Shown here: positions 10,967 to 21,203 of the stretch, piece after piece
Numbering within the stretch: the stretch's first letter is position 1
Layout: each line of letters begins with the position of its first letter
Source of the DNA: Rhipidocladum racemiflorum
Lineage: Eukaryota > Streptophyta > Magnoliopsida > Poales > Poaceae
Assembly (NCBI GenBank): GCA_036346355.1
Contig: CM070591.1
Coordinates: 17,592,001 to 17,656,000, forward strand
Direction: 5' to 3'
Length of the DNA: 64,000 bases
The notes under the pieces: generated by a model
What the model was told of the DNA's origin: nothing
The model's input: only the letters and a program-made list of their open reading frames with translations
Databases searched by the model: none
Position numbers and translations under genes: made by a program

Positions 10967-13900
10967 GGTCCGAGTGGTCATGCCACCAAGCCGCCTGCCC
11001 CTGAAGCCGAGGAGGACTATCAGGAAGTCGATCTCAAGCTCAACTACATATTGGGGGGTTCGGCTGCGTACGAGTCCAAGCGGAAGCAAAAGCTTACCAC
11101 CCGAGACGTCAACGCGATAGAGCCGGAGACCCCCCAGTACGTACGCTGGTCCGAGGTCGCGATAACTTACGACCGCTCGGATCACCCAGATCGAGTCCCT
11201 TTCCCCGGCAGATATTCGCTTGTCTTGGCGCCCATTGTCCGCAGCATCAAGCTCAAGAGGGTGTTGATTGACGGTGGAAGCGGGCTCAATGTCCTCTTTG
11301 TCAAAACCCTTGATGATATGGGGATCCCGCGGTCAGAGCTAAAGTGCGGATCGTCGCCTTTCCACGGTGTCATACCCGAAACTTCTGCGACACCACTCGG
11401 ACAAATCACTCTGCCGGTCACTTTCGGTGCAAGGGAAAACTACCGGACAGAGAACCTTAGCTTCGAGGTGGCTGATTTCGCGACAGCGTATCATGCCATC
11501 CTGGGTAGATCGACGCTGGCCAAGTTCATGGCAGTGCCCCACTACGCGTACCTGACATTGAAAATGCCAGGGCCGAGTGGTATTATCGCTTTACGCGGTG
11601 ACATAAGGCAGTCTTTTTCCTATGACAAGGAGAGCTGCGAGATGGCCGAGTCCCTGGAGGTGCTAGCGGGTCGGGAGAGGATTCGGCGAGAGGCGGATTC
11701 CCACAAGCCGGAAGGAAGCATCCCTGCTAGCAAGGCGCCGAACCCTGTGATTGGTCCCGGAGAAGATACCAAGAGAATTGCCCTCGACCCGTCCGATTTA
11801 GCTCAAACGGCCTTGATCGGGACAGGGCTCGGGGAGAAATAGGAGGACGCGCTCGTCACCTTTCTGTGGGCAAACAAAGACGTCTTTGCCTGGAAGCCGT
11901 CGGACATGCCCGGAGTCCCTAGGGAGGTGATCGAGCACGTGCTGAATGTAAACGAATCGGCCAGGCCGGTCAAGTAAAGGTTACGACGATTTGCCCAAGA
12001 CCGCCGAGAAGCCATCAGGGAGGAGATCACAAAGCTGCTAGCCGCAGGCTTCATCAAAGAAGTGTATCATCCCGACTGGTTGGCAAACCCTGTACTCGTT
12101 CAAAAGAAGAATAAAAGTTGGCGCATGTGTGTTGACTATACCGACCTCAACAAGGCTTGCCCGAAGGATCCCTTTGGTCTGCCCCGCATCGATCAAGTGG
12201 TGGACTCCACCGCTGGATCTCAACTACTCAGTTTCCTGGACGCCTATTCAGGCTATCACCAAATCCGGCTTCAAGAGGAGGATTGTGAGAAGACTTCGTT
12301 TATCACTCCATTCGGAGCGTATTGCTATGTCACCATGCCGTTTGGGCTGAAAAACGCTAGCGCAACCTATCAACGTGCAATACAGCGATGTTTTCACCAT
12401 CAGCTCGGACGCAATGTAGAGGCATATGTGGATGATGTAGTGGTTAAAACGCAGATCAAGGACAGTCTCACCTCAGTTCTGGCCGAGACGTTCGAGAGTC
12501 TAAGGGCGTTCTGGATGAGGTTGAACCCTGAGAAGTGTGTTTTCGGAGTTTCCTCCGGGAAACTACTCGGATTCATTGTCTCTCATCGCGGGATCGAGCC
12601 AAATCCAGAGAAAATCGGGGCCATCATGAGGATGGCGCCACCTGCCAGCCAGAAAGATGTTCAAAAACTCACTGGCTGCATGGTAGCGCTTGGCAGATTT
12701 ATCTCCCGGTTGGGGGCTCGGGGGATGCCCTTCTTCAAGCTCCTCAAGAAGCAGGACCGTTTTGAATGGACGGCGGAGGCACAACGAGCCTTTGAAGAAC
12801 TCAAGGTGTTCCTTTCCACCCCTCCAATCCTAGTTTCGCCGGTGCCAGGTGAACTTCTCCTGCTTTACATAGCGGCAACAACTCATGTAGTCAGTGCCAC
12901 GATAGTTGTGGAGCGGGAAGAATCTGGACACCGCTACGGCGTACAACGCCCGGTTTATTTTGTCAGCGAAGTACTGGGCGAATCCAAGATGCGATATCCT
13001 CAAGTTCAGAAGCTGCTGTACATGATTTTGATCTCGTCGCGGAAGCTGAAGCATTATTTCGAAGGGCACTCGATTTCAGTAGTGACTTCCTTCCCCGTGG
13101 GAGAGGTCCTCCATAATCGAGAAGCCACTGGAAGAATTTCAAAGTGGGCGGCCGAGCTTGGAGCCTTCGACATCTCGTTCAAGCCGCACACCGCCGTCAA
13201 GTCCCAGGCTTTGGCCGACTTTATGGCCGAGTGGACTGAATCCCAAGTTCCTCGCACGGAAGAAGAGTCGGAGTATTGGACCATGCATTTCGATGGATCT
13301 CTCATGCTTGGTGGAGCCAGGGCGGGAATTCTCCTCGTCTCGCCGAAGGGCGACAGGTTAAAGTACATCCTTCGGATTCACTTCCCGGCCTCGAACAATG
13401 CCGCAGAGTACGAGGCGCTCATCCATGGGCTCTGCATCGCCATATCGCTTGGAATTCGACGACTGGCGGTTCGCGGTGACTCCCAGTTGGTGGTGAGCCA
13501 AGTACAGAAGGATTGGTCGTGCGTCAATCAGACTATGACGGCGTATTGCCAACAAGTCCGAGAATTGGAAGGCAAGTTTGATGGTCTGGAGCTGGTCCAT
13601 GTCCTCCTCCGCAATAATGAGGCAGCCGACGAATTGGCTAAAATGGTAGCCACTCGGGCAGAGGTCCCGAGTGGTATTTTCGTCCAAGATCTTTACGAAC
13701 CAACCGTTGCAAAATAGCGGGAGCCAAGTAAAGACCCTGAGGCCGGAGTCCTGCTCATTAACCCCGACTGGACGGCCCCATACCTTGATTATCTCCTGAA
13801 GGACAAATTTCCAGAAGCAACCGCTCTGGCCGAGCGCATCTCCCGACGAGCCAAATCCTATGTGGTGATTGGCGAGGAGCTCTTTCGCAAGAGCACCTCT

Positions 13901-14998
13901 GGTGTCCTCAGGCGGTGCATTTCGGAACAAGTGGGAAGAAACTTGCTCAAAGAAATCCACTCGGGGATGTGCGGCCATCACGCGGCTTCAAGCGCCTTGG
14001 TTGGGAAAGCCTACCGCTAGGGCTTCTTTTGGCCTACCACAGTGACGGATGCCAAGGAGATCGTTCGAACTTGCGAAGGCTGCCAGTTCTATGCAAGGCA
14101 GACACACCTGCCGGCACAGGAGCTGCAAACTATCCCCATCTCTTGGCCCTTTGCGGTCTGGGGGCTCGACTTAGTCGGCCCACTCAAGAAGGCGCAAGGC
14201 GGATTCGCATACCTATTTGTAGCCATCGACAAGTTCACCAAATGGATCGAAGCTAAACCAGTCGCCACGATCATTGCGGTCAAGGCCAAGGAGTTCTTCC
14301 AGGATATCGTGGTCAGATTCGGAGTTCCCAACCGGATCATTACAGACAATGGTGCCCAATTCAGGAGTGAAGAATTCCAAGAATGGTGCGAAGGCGTCGG
14401 GATCAAGATTTGCTTCGCCTCGGTAGCTCATCCACGAAGCAACGGGCAGGTGGAGCGGGCTAATGGCCTAGTCCTCCAAGGCCTTAAGGCCAGGATTTTC
14501 GATCGCCTCAAACCATATGGTGCCCGATGGGTGAAAGAATTGCCGTCGGTACTTTGGGGACTCAGAACCACTCCCAGCCAGGCAACTAGCCAAACCCCCT
14601 TTTTTCTAGTTTACGGTGCAGAGGCGGTTCTGCCGACCGAGCTAGGATTCGAATCCACGAGGGTTCGGAATTACAAGGAAGCCGAGTCCGAGGAGAGCCG
14701 AATGGTGGAGCTTGATCAACTCGAGGAGGCTCGGAACGTTGCAGCCATCTAGTCGGCTAAGTACCTCCAGGGACTTCGGCGTTACCATTCTCGCAATGTC
14801 AGAAGCAGAGTCTTTTCAAAAGGAGATCTGGTCCTCAGGAGGAACCAGAAAAGTGAGCACAAGCTCTCTCCAATTTGGGAAGGCCCGTACATTGTGGAGG
14901 AGATGGTCCGGCCAGGTGCCTATCGACTCAGACGGGAAGATGGCGAGATCCTGGCGAATACTTAGAACGCCGAACAGCTACGCCGCTTCTACGCATAA
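10967..14998 (+). pseudogene. pol: Tat gypsy Pol: protease, RT, dual RNase H, integrase
   Basis: One frame runs to TAA at 14996-14998 with the domains in gypsy order. Protease: IDGGSG at about 11264-11281. Reverse transcriptase: about 12000-12600, catalytic YVDD at 12425-12436. Gypsy RNase H: about 12830-13230. Archaeal-type RNase H: about 13270-13660, starting HFDGS, which is diagnostic of the Tat lineage. Integrase: zinc-binding HH-CC near 13950-14090, then a DD35E core with Asp at 14168, Asp at 14345 and Glu at 14453. The frame is killed by six stops: 11840, 11975, 13715, 14018, 14750 and 14963. Every one is explained by CAG/CAA to TAG/TAA or TGG to TAG. Catalytic residues are otherwise intact, so decay is by point transitions. 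Confidence 0.92.
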
Positions 14999-15327
14999 GT
15001 TATGTATCTCGCTCCCGTGCATTAAATAAAGCTCCCGATTGCTTAGTACCTTGATCAATTTTGGCTAAGTGACCCGTTTAATCCCGAGTGGTTAGCATCA
15101 GACTAACGCTTTCGTCGATCCCGAACCGTGCCGCTACGAATCACACGAAAGCGCACGTTCGATATGAGACCGCATCAGGCGGGCATTATCGGGACGTCTG
15201 TACTAGCGCATGAGTTAGAAAAGACTAAACTAAAAGAACCTACCAACCACTCGGGAATAACGATCGGTACTCCAGCGGTCTCGTGGAACAAAGATCAGGG
15301 CCCCGCTAGGCCAAAGTTGATTAGGTT
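14999..15327 (+). other. Tat element 3' non-coding spacer
   Basis: Moderately GC-rich sequence between the pol stop and the CACTA insertion. It contains the repeated word ACTCGGGA-type motif and no credible ORF. It continues on the other side of the CACTA at 32267. Confidence 0.6.
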
Positions 15328-15467
15328 CACTACTACGGAAAGGGCTTTTAGTACCGGTTTAAAAGAGCCTTTAGTACTGGCTTTTGAACCGCAGATGCCA
15401 TCCGGATCGATGCTCAAGGGCATCGGGCCTGGTTCTCACCGCTCATCGATAGAGTATCGCATCGTTG
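15328..15467. repeat. Left TIR and subterminal repeats of outer CACTA
   Basis: The terminal CACTACTACGG is followed by AGTACCGGTT at 15351 and further diverged copies. In CACTA elements such subterminal repeats bind the TNPA-type protein. The block is cut by the inner CACTA and resumes at 20824. Confidence 0.85.
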
Positions 15468-15477
15468 CACTACAGGA

Positions 15478-15940
15478 ATCCGATGTATTTTCGTCGGCCA
15501 AAAGCCGACGAAAATAAGCGAAAAACCGACGACAATATCTATTTTCGTCGGCCTGCCGACGAAACTATACCGACGAAAATAGCTAGACGAAAATACAACT
15601 ATTTTCGTCGGCGACCGACGAAAATACTATATTTTCGACGGCTTACCGTAGCCGACGAAATTACTGCGCCGTCGGCCAGCACCTGTACACAAGCTGACGT
15701 GGCAACTTATTTTCCACGGCCTGGCCGACGAAAATAGAGTATTTTCAACGGCCTGGCCGACGAAAATAAGTATTTTCCACGGCGTCCGTAGCCGACGAAA
15801 ATAATTATTTTCCACGGCCTGGCTGACGAAAATAAGTATTTTCCACGGTCTACGTAGCCGACGAAAATAAGTATTTTCCACGGCCCAGCTGACGAAAATA
15901 TCCACCCCAGTATTGTCGACGGCCAGACCGACGAAATTAT
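15478..15940. repeat. Left subterminal repeats of inner CACTA
   Basis: More than fifteen copies of a 10-12-bp motif (tttcgtcggc or ttttccacggc, with its complement gccgacgaaaa), often arranged as facing pairs about 10-25 bp apart. This is the expected TNPA-type binding array. The spacing is irregular and the units form dyads, so it is not a CRISPR array. Confidence 0.9.
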
Positions 15941-16257
15941 GTAATTTTTTTTAAAAAAAACAAAATCTCATAAAATCACACATACACAGAACAGTGACAG
16001 AAATTTTACAACACAAGTCACAGAAATTATGAAATTCGACAACACAATACCACAATTCGACAATACCAAAAGTCCTCAATACCACAATTCGACAATACAA
16101 TTCGACAACACAATACCACACATAAAATTCATACACATTGTTTGCATCATCTCATACACATTGTTTGCATCCACATGCCATCACAAAACAATGATCATTT
16201 GCATCATCTCATCGACATGAACAAAAATAAATCATTGCAAGACATTTAACATATGCT
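15941..16257. other. Inner CACTA 3' non-coding segment
   Basis: AT-rich sequence with a run of short direct repeats at 16025-16125 built on ccacaattcgacaata, about 5 units. No ORF is supported. Confidence 0.6.
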
Positions 16258-16595
16258 TCATTGTTCAACTCGGAGGTGTATGAAAGTTGTTGCCACTACC
16301 TGCATCACCCCCTGTGTTGAGATATTGATCAACAGGTGTCCCCGAACCACTAGCAACATCACCTGCAACATTTGTTTTCGGTCCAGCAGGCGGTGTTGTC
16401 GATCCCTATATGAATCAAAATAGTTATTAATTAATTTCACACAAAAGACAAGTTAGTAAATACCATTTCTAAAAATGACAAGTTAGTAAATACCATTTGC
16501 GGGGATTGGAAGAAAGGAAGTGGAGGAGGAGGACGAAATGATGGCAAGTTAACGGAAGCGGATCCAAGGTGCGAAGCTAAAATTTCCTAAAAAAA
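16258..16595 (-). pseudogene. Remnant of inner CACTA second gene, C-terminal exons
   Basis: Two short minus-strand segments read as plausible exons. One is a Pro-rich stretch around 16590-16500 (PSFRPPPPLPSFQSP). The other is a Gly/Pro-rich tail around 16405-16260 ending in a stop near 16258. This composition is typical of the tail of CACTA second-gene proteins. There is no domain to name and the assignment is an inference from position and composition. Confidence 0.4.
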
Positions 16596-16725
16596 TTATT
16601 GATACAAGAACAAAAACAAATATAAGTATTGTGACATCAATTAGCAAACAAAATGATCAAGTTCATAAAAAGTACATATAATTTGGCCATTAGCACTATA
16701 TGGAAGCATTGATCATCAAAATTTG

Positions 16726-18523
16726 TCATTCCACTTCATGAGGCACGCATGATATAAATTTGATAAATTTATTGAAAATGATCAAATCAAGTGCTCTAAG
16801 GGTAGGTCGATTACATATCTCGGCCATGTCCTTACGTGCTTTAATATTATCTTTTGTTTTGTCTTTGAAATCAAAAATCATACTAATGATGCTTTCTGCA
16901 ACATTTCGTTCATGATGCATCACATCGATATTGTGCCTGAGGATTAGGGATTGAGCATAAGGAAGACTCCAAATGCAAGATATGTGAGTCCAATTGTGTG
17001 TCTCTTTTACCCCTTCATATCCATCCTCTGTATTGACTAAATTATTATGCCAAGTAACAATCTCATGACCGGTCAACCGTTTCGGTGGCCCTTTACTAAT
17101 GGTCGTCGCTTTGCGGAAAGCATTGCTCTGTCCCCTGAATGGGTGATTAGGAGGTGTGAAACGTCGATGACAGTCGAAGAAGCAGAATTTGCCACCGTTT
17201 TTCAAACGAAAGGCATCTGTGTCACCCATGCATATTGGACAACACAATCTACCATGTGTGCTCCATCCCGAGAACATGCCATATGCAGGAAAATCGTGAA
17301 TAGACCAAAGATATGCACCACGCATGTTAAAGTACTCCATTCTGTTGTTGTCATATGTCATCACCCCATTCCATAACTCTTTCAACTCATCGATCACGGG
17401 TTGCATGAACATATCTAAGTGTTTTCCTGGATGGTCAGGCCCCGGTATGACGAGGGTTAAGAAAACGTACTCATCTTTCATGCATATCGAAGGTGGCAGA
17501 TTATATGGAATTGCAAAAACAGGCCAACATGAGTACGAGGCTGCACTTGTGTTAAAAGGTGTGAAACCATCAGTCGCCAACCCAATACGCACATTGCGGG
17601 GGTCTTTGGCGAAATCGGCGTCATATTGATCCAACGCCTTCCAAGCCTCGGCATCAGAAGGATGGCCCATTAGCCCATTATTTTCACGGACGCCTTCCTT
17701 GTGCCACCTCATATGCTTCGCAGTCGTCCTAGATAAGTACGACCGTTGAAGCCTTGGTATTAGGGGCATGTGTCGTAACACCTTCACTGGCACAGTTGTC
17801 ATCTGCATATTCCCTTCTTCGTCGACCATCTCCATATATCTCGATTTCATGCAATACACACAACGATCCTTGTCCTCGTGTTCCTTCCAGAACAACATGC
17901 AATTGTTAACACATACATCAATCTTTTGGTAAGGCATTCCTAAACCGGCCAACAGCTTCTTCGAACGGTAAAAGTCCTTGGGCATCTTATGAGGTTTTGG
18001 AAGGATATCACAAATCAAATCGACTAAATCGTTGTAACAACTTACAGAGAGGTTGTACTTCGATTTTAAAGCCATGAGTCGCGTCACAAATTTAGCCGTG
18101 GTCACATCTGTAGACTCATGCAAAGAATCTTCAAGCGAAAGTAGCCTAAAGAATTTCTCGACCTCACGGCCCAGGGACATCCTCAAACCGATGAGCAATA
18201 TCATTGACCAACTCATCCATTCTATCCTCGAGCTCATCTCGATTGATCGACATAATTCGACGTTGTTCTATTTGTGACTCACCATGCTCAAACCACGTGA
18301 GATAATCCGGCATGAAACCGTATTTACATAGGTGATGCTCCATAGTAGGCTTGGACTGTCGAGCAAAGTTCCGGCACTTAGAACATGGACATTTCGCCAA
18401 TCCGCCACCGGGAGACGAGGAATAAACGTGATGCACAAAACCTTGTGTCTTAACCATCCATTCTTGTGTGTGTGCCCCAGTGCTTGTCCAACCATTGTAC
18501 ATCCATCTACGGTCATCTCCCAT
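16726..18523 (-). pseudogene. TNPD-like CACTA transposase, N-terminal half (inner element)
   Basis: The transposase cuts the element ends. The start is taken at 18523 (MGDDRRWMYNG), which opens a transposase-associated domain with paired cysteines (CPCSKC near 18385). The frame breaks by one base near 18175 in a G-run. It then continues for about 490 codons as a Transposase_21-type domain containing LATDGFTPFN (about 17585) and NIDVMHHERN (about 16925), the two conserved Asp motifs of this family. It stops at 16726, so the usual C-terminal DUF4218 and DUF4216 regions are absent, unlike in the outer element. It is a deletion derivative and not functional as it stands. Confidence 0.9.
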
Positions 18524-18612
18524 TTTGTATGCTATACTGAATGCATGAATAATTGTGAAAGTGAGGTACACATCCTAACAAGAGGTCTAGGTAAGGATAG
18601 GTCCTAAACCCA

Positions 18613-18809
18613 CCTAGGAATAGACGGTTAAGCCTGATTTTTATGACATGCCATACAATTCACACGAAATTTCGGCAGCATAACCTCGCTGTTCCCCGAA
18701 TGCACGACCGGTTGATGTGCATTGGAGAACAACTGGGTTACGCTGCCGAAATTCCCGTGCGAATTATATGACATGTCATAAAAACTAAGCTTAACCGTCC
18801 ATTCCTAGG
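18613..18809. repeat. Imperfect hairpin upstream of inner transposase
   Basis: Left arm 18613-18685 and right arm 18735-18809 are inverted copies, about 88% alike by eye. They start and end CCTAGGAAT / ATTCCTAGG. The intervening 49 nt also pair (gttccccgaatgcac against gtgcattggagaac), so the foldback spans nearly the whole 197 bp. It lies about 90 bp upstream of the transposase start on the minus strand, in the leader or first intron. Confidence 0.85.
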
Positions 18810-20450
18810 CTGTCCAAAATCGTGGACAGTTCCGGAACGACAAAGCACACAACTTAATGTGAACCGTGTCGCTCCCGAACGGGTGACGTATAGGTTGGGT
18901 GACTTGTGTGTATAAAATAATAAAATTCGATATATATCACTTGTGTGTATTAAATGATTAAATATTTATGGTGTTGCTCACTACAAAGTGGCATGTCTAT
19001 CCCAGATAATCATATTAAATCCTTGAGAATGAATCAGCTTCAAAAATATTTGATGATTATTGCTTGGTATTGAAAATTAAACTAAAGCATTCAATACCAT
19101 CTATACACATTCAAAATGACCAGGTAGAGATATTAATTAAAAGAAATAAAATTTATTGCTAGGCTGCTTTTGCGGAATTGTAAATTACCAACCATGTAAT
19201 TTTTGGGTCACGCAGATTTGCATGCTCAAGCTTTAATTCAAGCCAACTAGCGGCATATCATAGTTTTTCCCCTATCCAGTTAGTACGCCATCTGTGTAAA
19301 TTGGTGTGATAGCGGCATATCATAGTTTTTCCAACTAGACATAAGTTGTTTTCTCTTCCCTCCTTTTTCTTATCAGCATGACAATTTCTACCATTTGTAT
19401 TTTCTTTATTCTTAATATGGCGACTTAAATATTATTAGGGCACATGTGAAAATAAAAAACCTAGGTTAAGCATGGGGTCAATTCTAATATGCAAATTTCT
19501 TTTACATCATCAACCGTTTACTCGATTCTTTACATCATCAGTCTCGATTCATTACAAGATAAATAAGAGTACAATATCCATAATTCAATTCTATAACCAA
19601 TAATGAATATACAACAAACATGTGGACTGAAATATCTTAAGACAATCTAGACGAATTAATTTGTAGTTTAATGATTACGTGCTATTATTCAACAACAAAA
19701 GCCACAATCAAAATGTTTTGATAATCTAACAAACCATAACTGTTAGATTACTTCACATGCTAGAAACTGACAATGATGGTTCAAATATAAATAAAAGAAT
19801 CTCATAATCGATTACCAATAGCAATTAAGAAGGCCAACCAGCTTCAAACAAAAGCACCATAAAAAAGCATAAGAAGCTACTATGTGTTCAACATGTAAAA
19901 AGGGAATAACACCCACCGGCATAATCGACATTGTTTACTTGAAGTAGAAAATTTTCCTAAGAAATATAGACTAAGAGAATTCACAAATTATGTGGTTTTC
20001 TTCATCACCATGAGCAACAAATGGAATTGGACTGAGGGGAGCAAAGTAGTAGCACTGAGGGGAGCAAAGTACATCATACCGGACGACGGTGCGTGGGGAG
20101 CTGCCGAGGTCGGGCGACGGTGGCCGGTCCGGCGAGGCACGGCTCGGCCGGGCGGGCGCTGGGCGGCATTTGGCGCGCCGGCAGCCGGGCGAGCCGGCGC
20201 GATGTGGGCGGGTCGGCGAGGCCGGGCGCCGGCGTGGTTGGGCGGAGCCGCGCGACAGGGCGGGGGCGGTGAGGCCGGCGCCGGCGTGGTCGCGGGACGG
20301 ACAGGGTAGTGGCGGCGAGGGGGCGCCGGCGTGGTCGGCGGAGCCGCGTGGCGGAGGGCGGCGGCGGCACCGCCGCCGTTGTTCAGCGGCTAGTAAGTGA
20401 CTAAGTGTGGTGTCATGAGTCCTGACTCGTGAGCCTTGTTCAGGCGGCTG
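18810..20450. other. Inner CACTA 5' non-coding region
   Basis: AT-rich sequence to about 20040. It includes a direct repeat of tagcggcatatcatagtttt at 19249 and 19309. A GC-rich block at 20080-20395 follows (ggcggcg-type low complexity). Frames of up to about 105 codons through that block on both strands reflect composition. It is probably the promoter and leader of the element. Confidence 0.55.
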
Positions 20451-20454
20451 CTAC

Positions 20455-20820
20455 TAACGTCGGCTAGGCCGACGAAAATGAGGCGCACAGGTATAAATGT
20501 CGGCCAAGCTGATGAAAATGAGACCCCCACGTATTAATGTCGGCCAAGCCGACGCAAATAATATATTTTCAACGGCTTCGCCGACGAAAATAGGTAGCCT
20601 GCCATTTGAAAAAATGCGCAGGGAGCTAGGCCAGTATTGGCGTCAGCTAAGCCGACGAAAATAATTGCCCGGGATATTAATCACGGCCTGGCCGACGAAA
20701 ATAAATTTTATTTTGTCAGCTACATGTAGACCGACGAAAAAATATATCTTATTTCGTCGGCTTGCTTTGAGCCGATGAAAATATGTGTGGCCGTGGAAAA
20801 AAAATCATTTTCCTGTAGTG
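20455..20820. repeat. Right subterminal repeats and TIR of inner CACTA
   Basis: About a dozen copies of the gccgacgaaaa / ttttcgtcggc motif found at the left end, finishing with TTCCTGTAGTG. Confidence 0.9.
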
Positions 20821-20823
20821 TTG

Positions 20824-20960
20824 GTAGTCACACGTGGCAGCGCATCGTGAGACCCAGTGGACCTTATCAGTATCGGTTGGTGTCTCCAACCGGTTCTGAT
20901 GAGGCCCTCATCAGTACCGGTTGTTTTATCTAACCGGTACTGATGGGTTGTATATAATAT
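20824..20960. repeat. Left subterminal repeats of outer CACTA, continued
   Basis: Copies of cagtaccggttg / caaccggtactg in both orientations (20867-20950). They continue the array interrupted by the inner CACTA. From 20961 to 21203 the sequence is AT-rich with no ORF. Confidence 0.85.
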
Positions 20961-21203
20961 ATATGTAAATATGTGTGTGTCCAATACTGGCTATTATATA
21001 TAATATACTACAATATATATAATCAAATCACGGTGATTTCATGTGTGTGTTAAATCACAACGAATTAAAACACATATAATCAATCATGCACATTTGCCTG
21101 ATAATAAAATCACTGTACATTCATTAACAAATTTAATTACATATAATGTACTACAATATGCACACAACTTTAATTACAACTCCAGTATTTCTTTTCCTTC
21201 TAT

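Larger units (their letters stand above)
15468..20820 (-). mobile_element. Inner CACTA transposon nested in outer CACTA, TSD TTG
   Basis: It starts CACTACAGGAA at 15468 and ends TTCCTGTAGTG at 20820. The 3-bp repeat TTG lies at 15465-15467 and at 20821-20823. At 5353 bp it is short for a coding CACTA. It keeps the first half of a TNPD-like transposase (16726-18523, minus) and what look like the last exons of a second gene (16258-16595), with the sequence between them deleted. Its subterminal motif (ttttcgtcggc) differs from that of the outer element, so the two are different families. Confidence 0.93.

Noticed and set aside
15478..15940. Regularly recurring short repeats resembling a CRISPR array
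   Set aside because: Units are about 11 bp, in both orientations and unevenly spaced, and they are bounded by a CACTA terminus in a plant genome. They are transposon subterminal repeats.
17047..17376. Plus-strand frames opposite the CACTA transposases (also 27635-28000 and 28999-29439)
   Set aside because: Antisense shadows of well-supported minus-strand transposase coding sequence.
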